This document shows, one piece after another, positions 31,350 to 41,339 of a DNA stretch of 64,000 nt; position 1 is the stretch's first letter, and every line of letters starts with the position of its first letter. Position numbers and translations under genes: made by a program. Below the pieces are notes generated by a model, which was given only the letters and a program-made list of their open reading frames with translations, was not told the origin of the DNA and ran no database searches. This DNA is from Scleroderma bovista (lineage: Eukaryota > Basidiomycota > Agaricomycetes > Boletales > Sclerodermataceae): NCBI GenBank assembly GCA_037178675.1, contig JAYMGJ010000178.1, positions 1-64,000 on the forward strand, given 5' to 3'.

Positions 31350-32060
31350 TTAGCCAATCATGCTGCGTTTTCTGCCCCGCAGACGGACTGGGGTTGGCCA
31401 ATGAGTGAAAGGCACGAGCCGCTTGGAAATGGAACTGACCAGAAGCCAATGTTTGCCCATGCGTTTCTCATAGGAAACCAAAACAGAGCCGAAGAGGGGT
31501 TCCGAATCCGGATGCGTCGATGAAAACGCGCGTTCCAAGACATATACTATGTAGATCAACTGCCTTGTCTTCCGCTAAAGTGGAATGAAAAGCCAGCCCG
31601 AAATAAATGAGCACCTGAGTTGGTTGTCGGCGATTGGATGGATTCCCCAGAAAGAATGTACCATACCAGATCTTTGGCTTCCCTGCGAAGCATCATATTC
31701 GAGGTTTTAAGATCGCCATGAATGATATCTGCAAGATGCATCTTTGCTATCTCGACGCCAATCATACTCATATATAAGAGTATCTGAGGCAAGTGGCTCT
31801 GAGCAGGTTTGAGGTTAATCTCCCAAGGCACGAACTCGTGTGACACCGAACTCTGTCAAGGTAGCGTCTCCAGGCAGATCGGGGCTGCCGCCGTGGTCGG
31901 CTTGATTTTCTTCCTCTGCTCCTCCAGGGAGTAAAGCCCGTACCGTTTTCCCGTCTATCCACTCTAGTCCTAAAACCCCCTCGGCTGGCATCAACCATTC
32001 TAATACTAGGTACATTGACGCCGGACCTGCGGCAATTTGTTTGTGCTTAGATGCGACCAA
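31350..32060 (-). pseudogene. BUD32 (KEOPS/EKC kinase) pseudogene
   Basis: On the minus strand, pieces of Bud32 in order: SGVNVPSIRMVDA; after a +1 shift AEGVLGLEWIDGKTVRALLP; an acidic loop; then MIGVEIAKMHLADIIHGDLK with TSNMMLRR; then, after an intron, VLIYFGLAFHSTLAEDKAVD; and after another shift VLERAFSSTHPDSEP, YEKRMGK and the diagnostic end RLRGRKRSMIG, stop at 31350. Bud32 phosphorylates within the complex that makes t6A on tRNA. The N-lobe is missing, at least two frameshifts are present, and the DFG Asp is Tyr (IYFG). This is a decayed extra copy; the working gene must lie elsewhere. Confidence 0.82.
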
Positions 32061-32403
32061 AAGCATGACCGAAGGGAAGCCAAAAACATACTTTCACATG
32101 TGGCCTTGGGCATGATCTTACTAGTGATTGGTCATTTATACAGACTGTTGCTAGAGTCTGCAAGAGTAACAAGCGTCGACCGTGATGCTATGTCTTACAA
32201 GGGATCAGTATATGAAGTGGACGATGACGATATATTATGATTTATTGGTTCTTCTCAATATCTTCCTCCTTGGCCCGTACCTTGTATCGGGACTGTTATG
32301 TATTGAACAGGGAATTCTTCGTCTTTTCTTTACCTTGCTTTGACTTGATTCATTTCAAGATGTTGTTAATATCAAGGCATCACAATTTGGGTCGAGTGGT
32401 ACA
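32061..32403. other. Intergenic, no gene seen
   Basis: Between the BUD32 pseudogene and the kinase fragment. AT-rich in part. No supported feature. Confidence 0.4.
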
Positions 32404-33400
32404 TTACGTTCGATGACCAAAATGTGACGTGGCCACCCCGCGCAGCTCAAAGGGGCTCGTTGCAACACTCGTGCATCTCAGAAAATCGAGGTTCCACTCC
32501 GGATCTTGACCCAACATTGGATTCCGCATTCCGCTCCTAGCCTGTAACTTGTCGCCAATGAAACCTCGAGCGGACTCAGCGACAAAGCGAGCATTGGGGT
32601 TGTGTTGCCAGAGACATTCTATTAATTGCCAAATATCGTTGTCCAGTCCGCGTTCCTTGCAAAGATGCTGTGGTAGCCGAGGTGGGCGATTGCCAGCACT
32701 AAAGTTACATTTATTTAACTTGGATTCCTCTCCAGCGTATATCTAGATGTTGTAAGAATAGCTTGAAACAATTTTGCTGCAGCAGTCATACCTCGTAGAT
32801 AACAATGCCGAAAGCAAACATATCACATCGGCGGAGATCGAGACTCTGGATTTCATTCCGCATAACAGCTAAATACATTTCCGGAGCGATAAATCCCGGG
32901 GTCCCACCGATATTCATACTACTTGAATTTGCTTTGGTGCTGAAATCGCGGACATTGGAGAGTCCAAAATCTGCGATACATGCACGATGGGTATTTGTGA
33001 CGAAGATGTTCAACTGCCAGTTCAGCGGGATAAGATAGTTGTAAACGAAGCCGATGGCAATGGCGCAGAACTCACGCATTTCAGATCGCCATGAACAATA
33101 GTAGGTTGCATCTTGTGTAGGTATTCCAGACCGCTTGCTATGTCATAAACCTAGACGGGTCCATATAAGTTGGTCTCATGATGAGAGCTGGTTGCACTCA
33201 CCAGGGGTAGACGATCTACATGGCGATTCTCTAACAAGTAAGAAGAGAGGTTGCCATGTTTCATCCACGGAGAAATGAGGTATAGATCACCATCCTTTCC
33301 TTTTAAAATCCCATAAAATGGCAAGCAGTTGGTATGATTCACGTTTCGCCATAATACAGCTTCATGAGCGAAGTCCTGTGCAAGCTTAATAAAGTAGACT
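32404..33400 (-). pseudogene. Second kinase copy, C-terminal part, fused to HET copy 2
   Basis: Near-copy of the kinase at 28166-30215 but lacking everything upstream of FIKLAQDFAHEAVLWRNVNH. It keeps the N-lobe end, LNIFVTNTHRACIADFGLSN (DFG), GGTPGFIAPEMYL and DMFAFGIVIYE, then after an intron NRPPRLPQHLCKERG and LIECLWQHNPNARF, ending at 32404. This C-terminal exon is the one destroyed in the first copy. The upstream end at about 33400 coincides with the 3' splice site of the kinase intron preceding this exon, where HET sequence begins instead. Without its glycine loop and lysine exon it cannot be a full kinase. Confidence 0.78.
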
Positions 33401-34129
33401 GGTTCGATGTGCGGATGATCTCTAGCTGAAGACAGTGGAATGCTTTCTTCCCCTCCCCATAACTCATCGGCATATTCACGTCCAGCACACTCATCAGCGA
33501 ATAAGCTTTGTCTTCGACTCGCGTCGTCTTCCGATTGGCCGCCCATGACATGATTTGAGCAACGCACGTAGGTGCGAGCGTCATCTTGTCACCTATGCTT
33601 TTCCAATTTTTGTTGAAGAACTGGACATTACTTGGGGCTATGAGCTCTTGTAGCGTCCACCCGCGCGAGAACCACTCCGGCCAGCCATTGAAATCGGGAT
33701 ACCTCTCGTCGTCACTCGCAGTGGGAAACCATGGACCGGGAACGTCGTGGAGGCGCGCATAGCATACCTTCGCGTTTTCATACCACCGATACATGGAATT
33801 GATGGCCTCGGATAGCTCTGCGCTGCTCCGCTTGTCGATACAGCAAGTGTCGACCCACAACCGTCCTTCTGAGCCTGTTCGCAGCTCTGGAAGATTTTTT
33901 GATAGCCACCACGCTGGCGAATTTCGTCTCTCTCCTCCACGGCCATCTTTGCAAGTTCGACCATCTCGTTATAGTCTACCTCTTGCGCGATCCACCGATG
34001 GGATAGAATCGCATAATTTGTTGCTTCATCATCCCCGAACGCGAAGACTTTTGCTCGGCGATCCACTGGCCTTCCCTCTTTAATCAACCTTTCCCTCTCA
34101 AGAAAGGTTTCTACTTTGATCAGACGCAT
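33401..34129 (-). pseudogene. HET copy 2, truncated and frameshifted
   Basis: Starts at ATG 34129 (MRLIKVETFLERERL) and matches the HET gene at 19159-21500 through AFHCLQLEIIRTSN, where kinase sequence takes over. A 10-bp deletion (GACGGT joined to TGTGGGTCGAC) shifts the frame inside the HET core. An in-frame 66-bp deletion removes the segment LVGITGVPEHVLIHGLCGNRP seen in copy 1. The 340 bp upstream are also homologous to the upstream of copy 1, so promoter and gene were duplicated together. Confidence 0.85.
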
Positions 34130-34472
34130 GCTGCACAAGTGCGCGTTAGTCTCGACGGGGTCATCAACTTTGGACAGCTTCCATACCTCCTCTAACCGAA
34201 TTGGTGATAACCACAGATCGGACACGGTCGCTCGATTGGAACGGTAGCAGATGTGTAGTTGTGGTGATACAGTTGGGCTGGTTCTCTTTGGTTGGTCGAC
34301 GGCTTAGGACGGAACAACATTCACAATGACACTCTTCTACTCTCGACACAGCGAGAACGATTGATAGTGGTAAGGGGACAAGGATAAGATGTGAGCCGAC
34401 AAACTTCGTTGCCAGCAAGCAATTGACTGCGGACGACAAGCATTGACATAATTGAGGAGAATGTAAAGTCAA
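34130..34472 (-). repeat. Duplicated upstream region of HET copy 2
   Basis: Clearly related to 21501-21905 upstream of HET copy 1: shared segments include the CATCAACTTTGG, CCTCTAACCGAA and AGATCGGACACGGT blocks, with indels between. It marks the extent of the duplication. Confidence 0.7.
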
Positions 34473-35159
34473 GCGAGGGTTCTGCCTGCGGGGACGGCTT
34501 GCGAGTTCTTTTCGAGGGCTAAATGTATGCAGATCATTCTACAAGCCAGGGCAGTATGATTTTGCCACGCTTGACATTGGCCACCAGCGGACGACTTGGG
34601 GGAGAAGCACTACGAAGATGAAACCCCAGATTGACATCCTCTGAATGGTGTGTCGTGAGAAGATGCTGACGACTGTCTTGAAGGACAAGAAGAGAAGCTC
34701 GATCGATACAAACAAGACGCACTTGAATAAACGGGGGAGAAGGTCTGTGTCATGTGCAACATACCCATATCTCACCGATTGTGGGTGTTATCTTCCCACA
34801 GGAGAGCCAAGATCTGATAGACGACTTAAAGTCCGACTTGGGAGCATAAGACGCCGAGCGCGAGACGATGCTGGGTATCTATAGACTCGGTCTGGATGTC
34901 CATGACGAGATGTGAGGACTGCTACTGGATGAGCATTGCGACATTCCAAGGAACTTGTGGAGAACACTGCGGGTGAATGGTCTTCTCGAGCACGTGGCTG
35001 TTTCCAAATATGGACATTCCAGACGCCACCTCTCATGTGGCCTCGATCCCGAAATGGAAATATCTGATCGTTTTCCCGGAGGTTGATCGGATCCCTCCTC
35101 CAAGATGGAGGGTCCATACAAAAACCACGGCGAGGTCTTCTGTCCTCTACGCCAGCGAC
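34473..35159. other. Upstream region of the OPT gene
   Basis: No gene recognised. Open frames on both strands lack motifs. It presumably contains the transporter promoter; no clear TATA box within 100 bp of the ATG. Confidence 0.4.
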
Positions 35160-37889
35160 ATGTCTGTCGACGACACCAGCGACCGAGAGAAAGTCGACGC
35201 CGAGAAGACCCCGCAAGGTATGAGACTCTTGTCGAGATGAGCATCCCCCTCACGTACAACAGTCATCCTCGGCACCTTTGCAGAGTTTGACGACCCAAAC
35301 ATCGACCAGGATGAGGCCCTCGCTGGCGTCCTTGGTATGTTTACCTGCATTTGCTATGTTCTTATCCTAATGGTCTTTCAGAGGACGACTCGCCTTATCC
35401 AGAGGTGCGCTCTGCCGTAGCGAATACCGACGATCCATCCATTCCCGTCAACACTTGCCGTGCATGGGTTATGGGTGAGACATCTCGACTCTCCGTTCCA
35501 CCATCCTCTCACTTCCCCCCAGGAATCATCTGGGCAATCATTGTCCCCGGTCTAAACCAATTCTTTTTCTTCCGCTATCCCTCTGTCCTCATCACCGGTG
35601 TCGTCGCCCAGCTGCTGTCCTTCCCTATGGGCCGTCTCTGGGCAAAGGTGGTCCCCAACTGGTCCATATTTGGCATCTCCCTCAATCCTGGCCCATTCAC
35701 AATCAAAGAACACGTCCTCGTCACTATCATGGCCACCGTCGGCTACCAGTCTGCCTATGCGGTATGCGCTCTATGTATCGACGCGCTCCTTCTCACTCTC
35801 CATATAGACTGATGTCGTCGCTGTCCAGAGAGTCTATTATCACCAAATTTTTAATTTCAGCTGTGGGTCCACTCCGGTCTCTCCTGGCTTTTCTCACTCG
35901 TATTCTCCCAGACCAATGGATGATGGTCATATCAACCCAGATGATTGGCTTCTCTCTCGGAGGCATCATGCGTCGGTACTTGGTGCAACCCCCTTCTATG
36001 AGTATGGCTCCTTCCTTTCCTGACACTTCCTCACTCACTCTCTCCCAGTCTGGCCCGTCAATCTGGTCACCTGTGCTCTCTTCAACACCTTGCATTCCCA
36101 GCACTATGCAGGCATGGGTTCCCGCGGCGGTATCTCTCGCGAACGCTTCTTCACAATCGTATTTTTTTCCGGGTTACTATGGTACCTTGTGCCCGGTTAC
36201 CTCTTCCAGGCTCTCAGCTATTTCACTTGGGCCTGTTGGATTGCCCCAGACAACGTCGTCGTCAACCAGCTCTTCGGCTATCAAACTGGCCTCGGAATGA
36301 GCATCATCACATTCGACTGGGCACAGATCGCCTTTGTCATCAGTCCTCTCTCCACACCCTGGTGGGCAGAAGCTAACATCATGGCTGGTTTCTTCTTCTT
36401 CTTCTGGATATTTGCTCCTATTGTCTACTATACCAATACGTGGTATGCTAAATTCATGCCCATGTCCTCCCGCACCGCATACGACAACACCGGTGCACAA
36501 TACAACGTCACCCGCATCCTCACACCCGACGGTACATTCAACGTCACCGCCTACGAGGAATACAGCCCCCTCTTCCTCTCTTCCACATTTTCGATTGCGT
36601 ACGGCCTTTCCTTTGCGTCCATCACAGCTACCATCACCCACGCCCTCCTCTTCTTCCGCAAACAAATCTGGACACAAACCCGTCGTTCACTGCACGAACA
36701 GCCCGACATACACGCCCGCCTCATGTCCCGCTACGCCCAGGTTCCCAACTGGTGGTACGCCGTCATCTTCCTCGTCATGTTCGTCTTTGGCATCGTCTGT
36801 ATCGAGGTATGGCCCACCGAGTTCTCCGTATGGGGCTTCGTCCTTGCCCTCATGATCTCGTTCGCGTATATAATCCCCGTCGGGATGATCCAGGCTATCA
36901 CCAACCAGCAGGTGGGCCTGAACGTGATCACTGAACTCATCGTCGGGTACGCGCTGCCTGGCCGGCCGCTCGCCATGATGATGTTCAAAACGTGGGGGTA
37001 CATCACCATGGCCCAGGCCTTGCAGTTTGCCTCCGATTTCAAGCTCGGCCACTACATGAAGATTCCCCCGCGGACGATGTTCTGGGCGCAGATCCTTGCC
37101 TCGGTCGTCTCGGGCACCGTCCAGCTCGGCATACAGTCGTGGATGTTTACGCATATCCCCGATATGTGCAGTTTGACACAGAAGGACAAGTTCATATGTC
37201 CGAGCACGCAGGTGTTCGGTACCGCGTCTATCGTTTGGGGTGTCATTGGCCCGCAGAGACAGTTCTCGGCGGGGCAGATCTACCACGCCCTCGTGTGGTT
37301 CTTCCTCATTGGCGCCTTGTGCCCGTTGGCCGCCTGGCTCGTGTCGCTCAAATGGCCACACAGCTACATTCGGTACATCAAGTGCGTTCTCCTGCCCGTG
37401 CATAGACGTGCTGCTGCTGACGGTGCATAACCCGTAGCTTCCCTGTGATATTCAGTGGTGTAGGAATGATTCCGCCCGCGTCGGCGGTCAACTACGTTCC
37501 GTGGGGCTTCGTCGGGTTCATATTCCAGTACGTCATCCGGCGAAGACATATCTCATGGTGGACAAAATACAACTGTGAGTCCCTCTGCCGCTATTACACG
37601 TCTGGACTGAGGATGACGCCATGATATGATAATTTCAGACGTCCTCTCCGCCGCGCTCGACTCGGGCCTTGCGTGTTCGATCGTGCTCGTCTTCTTCTGT
37701 CTGCAGTACCCCCGGAACGGGACGATCGGGGAGAACAACGTGCTGCAGTGGTGGGGCAATACGGTGTTCCTAAATACGGCGGATGCGCTGGGGACGCCGT
37801 TGTGGACCGTGAATGGGACATTTGGGTAACGTGGCCGCTTGCGCTGACGGGTTCTTGCTGATAAGGTTTCTAGGCCGACAAAGTGGTAA
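35160..37889 (+). CDS. Oligopeptide transporter (OPT family), 752 aa, 10 exons
   Basis: Exons 35160-35217, 35284-35334, 35382-35474, 35523-35761, 35808-35862, 35912-36001, 36049-37381, 37438-37574, 37639-37825, 37874-37889; phases join to 2,259 nt. The last 16-nt exon gives GPTKW, the usual C-terminus of this family, in place of a stop at 37827. An acidic N-tail (MSVDDTSDREKVDAEK) is followed by many membrane helices. Landmarks: PGLNQFFFFRYPSV, SLNPGPFTIKEHVLV (the OPT signature, about residue 121), GGISRERFF, FGYQTGLGMS, FDWAQIAF, NQQVGLNVITELIVGYALPG and FKTWGYITMAQAL. It is a proton-coupled importer of small peptides (possibly glutathione or metal-peptide chelates) at the plasma membrane; the substrate cannot be told. 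Intact. Confidence 0.93.
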
Positions 37890-39551
37890 ATAAAAGGCTA
37901 TGTACTATTTGTCGCACGGCGCTGGTTCCCCATGATCTATGCCAATCTTCTTTGGATTTTCATCAACTAACACGCATTTGGCTCGTTTTTAGGCGCGGGG
38001 TCCAATACAAGTGCACTGCATATTACTCGCGGTTTTTCTTTGTTGTCTGGATAGAGTTTGTAGATCAGTGCGCAAATGGAATGGATTTCGCGTGCACTAT
38101 GGAACGAGTATTGACCCATCTTTCGGAACGGTGTTGACCGGTGATCGCCACAATGTAACAATCACGATGACGACGCGCCCACTACTATCCACCATCGCCC
38201 ACGGGTATATGTATATACCCGTGATGAACCCTAGAAACAAATGCATAGGATGATGCGAGACAATTGCACCATCTCCAAGGACCTTCACTGGGCGATGGTC
38301 TGTAGGCGGCCCTGTAGCTGATTGGCTCGTATGTATGTATTGACCATATACAACCCTTCGTTGTCTGTGTAAGCCTTGGTGGTGGTTTGACGCTGTGGCC
38401 TCATGTGGGGACCGTATAGTAACGGGTCCCTATAGCTCGCAAACTGGACCCTTGGTTCGTGGGGCCGGCGACAGCGAGCATTTCCCTGGGTGGAAAAAGA
38501 CCACGTACGTGTAGTAATATCCGTCTGCAATATTTGTCGAAAGTAAAAGTGCACAGAGGTTCCAGTGGAAACTTAGCAGTTGTACTCAAGCTCAATTATG
38601 GCGACCAAAAGTTTGGGGTATGGGTCTGACAGTCAATATTTTGAAGTCTTGAGAATAAATGGCAACTTGGCCCTCATACAGTGGCCGAAAGCAACCCGCG
38701 TAACGTAGTGATCTTTCTCCCCAATGTACAACGAAAGAGGGACTGGTAGAAGGCTGCAAGGTTCAGTTGCAAAATTGATATTCAGTTGGTGAAATGCGGT
38801 GACGACCAGACTCATGGCATGTCAAAGGCACCATTCTCACACTGCCCGGGGAAGACAGACCTGGCATTACACACTTCTATTCCACCCGTCACTCGTAGAA
38901 ACGTCGTAATTTTCTAAAGAACTTCTGCAGCCCGCGCAAGGTACTAAACCTTACTGGCAGATGATATACTCCTGAACATCTAGACCCCGCGCCAATTATA
39001 GTAATTGGAACTCCAGGTCAGAGGTCCTAGCAGTGAGAAACCGGCATCCATGCTTTACCTAGTGCCGGAAGCGAACGTTCGATATCTTGTGGATCTGTCC
39101 ATCGCGTCCAGAGGTGGAAGCAGCAAGAAAAGGAGACCTTGGTGCGTTACACCCACCTGATACTTGGTCCTGGCATGAGTGTATTATGAATCGGAGGTGA
39201 GGCTTTGGCTCTGAAGAACTGTTGGCCCATCCTGGTCTGACTGCATGGCTGTGAGCTGATGGCATAACCCCTTTACCCCAGGCCGCATACGTTCATCCCT
39301 TTGTGCTTTAACCGGATGCGTACAGGATTGCCCTTGTCACGCCCATACGGAAATTACTTCTGAATGTCAGAACCAACCGAACAAGCCAGCACGCTCGCAC
39401 AGAATGTTCCCCTGTATTCCCTTGCAACAGGTGCCAAAATGGGCCATGAGCGGCCACCGTCGAAGCGCCTGTTCAGAGGATAAAAGGAGGGCCAGTTTTG
39501 GGGAACTCCTCAGAGTCAACACTTTCAACACTCTGCGCATTATTTTTCATC
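37890..39551. other. Intergenic, one near-palindrome
   Basis: No gene supported. At 38201-38222 ACGGGTATAT and ATATACCCGT form 10-bp arms around GT. The stretch presumably contains the OPT terminator and the promoter of the next gene (GATAAAAGG at about 39479). Confidence 0.45.
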
Positions 39552-40134
39552 ATGTCACCCTACGGCTGCCCAGGATATCCCGACGACGGTGTTTACTACC
39601 TTTCGGTCGAAAACCTATGGGTTGGCGATCACCAAGCTCCCGGTGTGGACAATATTGTGGTCAATAATCACAAAACTGTAGGTCTTTCAATTCTTTCTGA
39701 CTCACTTTGTGATGAAATGAAACATGTCTCCAGCCTTTCTACTTGAGGTGGCTCCACAACAATCCCTGCACCTATGAGATCAGCCTTGGCCCTCATGGCT
39801 ACGGTAACTTCGTTCAGCACGATAAAGAATGGGTCAATGTCAAAGGTCAATACCAGCAGTGGGTACTCCGCAAGGTCTCCAACGACACATACATGTGAGT
39901 TATTGACAGCTACTGTTTGACTGTTCCTGATCTGGCCTGGGAACCCTATAGCATTGAACTCCAACAAGATACCAATCTTGTTTGGACCTATTTGGGACCA
40001 ACAAGCCCTGCCGACCGCCAGGTAAGAGTTGTTTATTATAGTCGGGGTCCTGTCGTTTCATACCTTGGTTCCAGATCCAACTTAGGCAATTCGTGCCCGG
40101 CAACTCCAGGCAGCTATTCCGTATCAGGAAGTAA
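39552..40134 (+). CDS. Small unassigned protein, 138 aa, perhaps beta-trefoil
   Basis: Exons 39552-39677, 39734-39894, 39952-40021, 40075-40134; phases join to 417 nt. The TATA-like GATAAAAGG lies about 65 bp upstream. No signal peptide, so probably cytosolic. It has regularly spaced aromatic and hydrophobic pairs (DGVYYLSVENLWVG, PFYLRWLHNN, YQQWVLRKV, NLVWTYLG, RQLFRI) over a length typical of single-domain beta-trefoil lectins or protease inhibitors of mushrooms. That fold is inference from pattern and size; I do not recognise the family. Intact. Confidence 0.6.
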
Positions 40135-41339
40135 ACACATCCTAGGAAGAAATTAAGATCATCTACTTTTTTTTTGAAATGTACAGTCATGCGATGTGTT
40201 TTAGGAGCCGAGGTGTTTTTGTCGTTTGTCATTGAAAATCTAAATCATTTGGGTGATGGTATAAGCGACATCTGCGATAATATGGCTTGTTGTGCGTTGG
40301 GAAATAGTCAGTGACTTACAAGATGGCCGATTCCTGAGCCAAGGAGCACGACGACCTTGGCGGTCAGCGTGCTTTCCCAACTGTGAATGCAAAACTGAAC
40401 GAGCAGTCTGGTTTATTCGTATTGTCGAATCAAGTCTTACCAACTTTGAGCCACCAACCCCCGGCGATCGTTACAAACCCTGCCTTGAGCTGATTGCAGG
40501 GCTGTCAGGAATGGCTTACGACCCCATGGCCATGGGGACATTGTCCCCCTGTACTTCTTAAATCGAACTGTATAACATTCTGTGATCCGGTTAAATAATA
40601 TGATGACTGCCGTAGATTGCCACAGGGTTCTCCTGAGAACATAGTTAATAAAAGGCGGAGGACAAGAACTCACCTCAGCACCATCAACTCGTGACGTTCG
40701 GGTGCTTAGCTCCCTCCCAAAGCTTTCACTCATGGTGTCCGAATCATCTACGTTTATCTAGCGACGTTTTGCGCTCGACACACCGTGTGGTTGCTTGATT
40801 CTTTGCGGACTAGCACCACTGAAACCACAAGCGCGTGATATGTATTACAGTGTTGAGAGAAGGGTCGTCTTGATGGTACGGGTTGAGAACGTACTATGAT
40901 GGACTATATTTATGTTCGAACAACCAACAAATTCATATGGTTACTGCATGTCTATAATATTGACAACCACTCCATATAAGCTTCTCTAGCCATATCAGAT
41001 CAATGTAAATTTTTGTTCCAATGGCGATTGGCTCTAAAATGATACTCCAAGTATCAGGCCATATATTCTTAGTAGAATAATCCCCTAGATTATGACATCT
41101 CGACACTACCTTACAAATGACTGTGCACCTCATCTCACCATGATAATCATGTGTGCCATATATCATACTCCAGTGGCAAATTACATTTTTTCCCGAGGGA
41201 AGGCAAACACTATGTCTGATTAACTTTGTACTTAGCTGCAGGCTATATTGGTTTCTTGAACTGTTTCCCGACCTCAGAAAAGACAGGTCATATGTATGAG
41301 GCTTACTCGTAGCATGGCAAACACAATGAATTGCGAATA
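40135..41339. other. Intergenic, AT-rich, no gene seen
   Basis: Between the small gene and the Plavaka-type gene. No motif-bearing frame and no terminal inverted repeat that I could match to the far side of the Plavaka-type gene. Confidence 0.4.

Noticed and set aside
36177..37403. Open frames on minus across the OPT gene (166 and 238 aa)
   Set aside because: Antisense of a well-supported transporter; acidic composition follows from the sense codons.
37639..37829. Ending the OPT transporter at the TAA at 37827
   Set aside because: Splicing at 37825/37874 adds PTKW, matching the usual end of the family.
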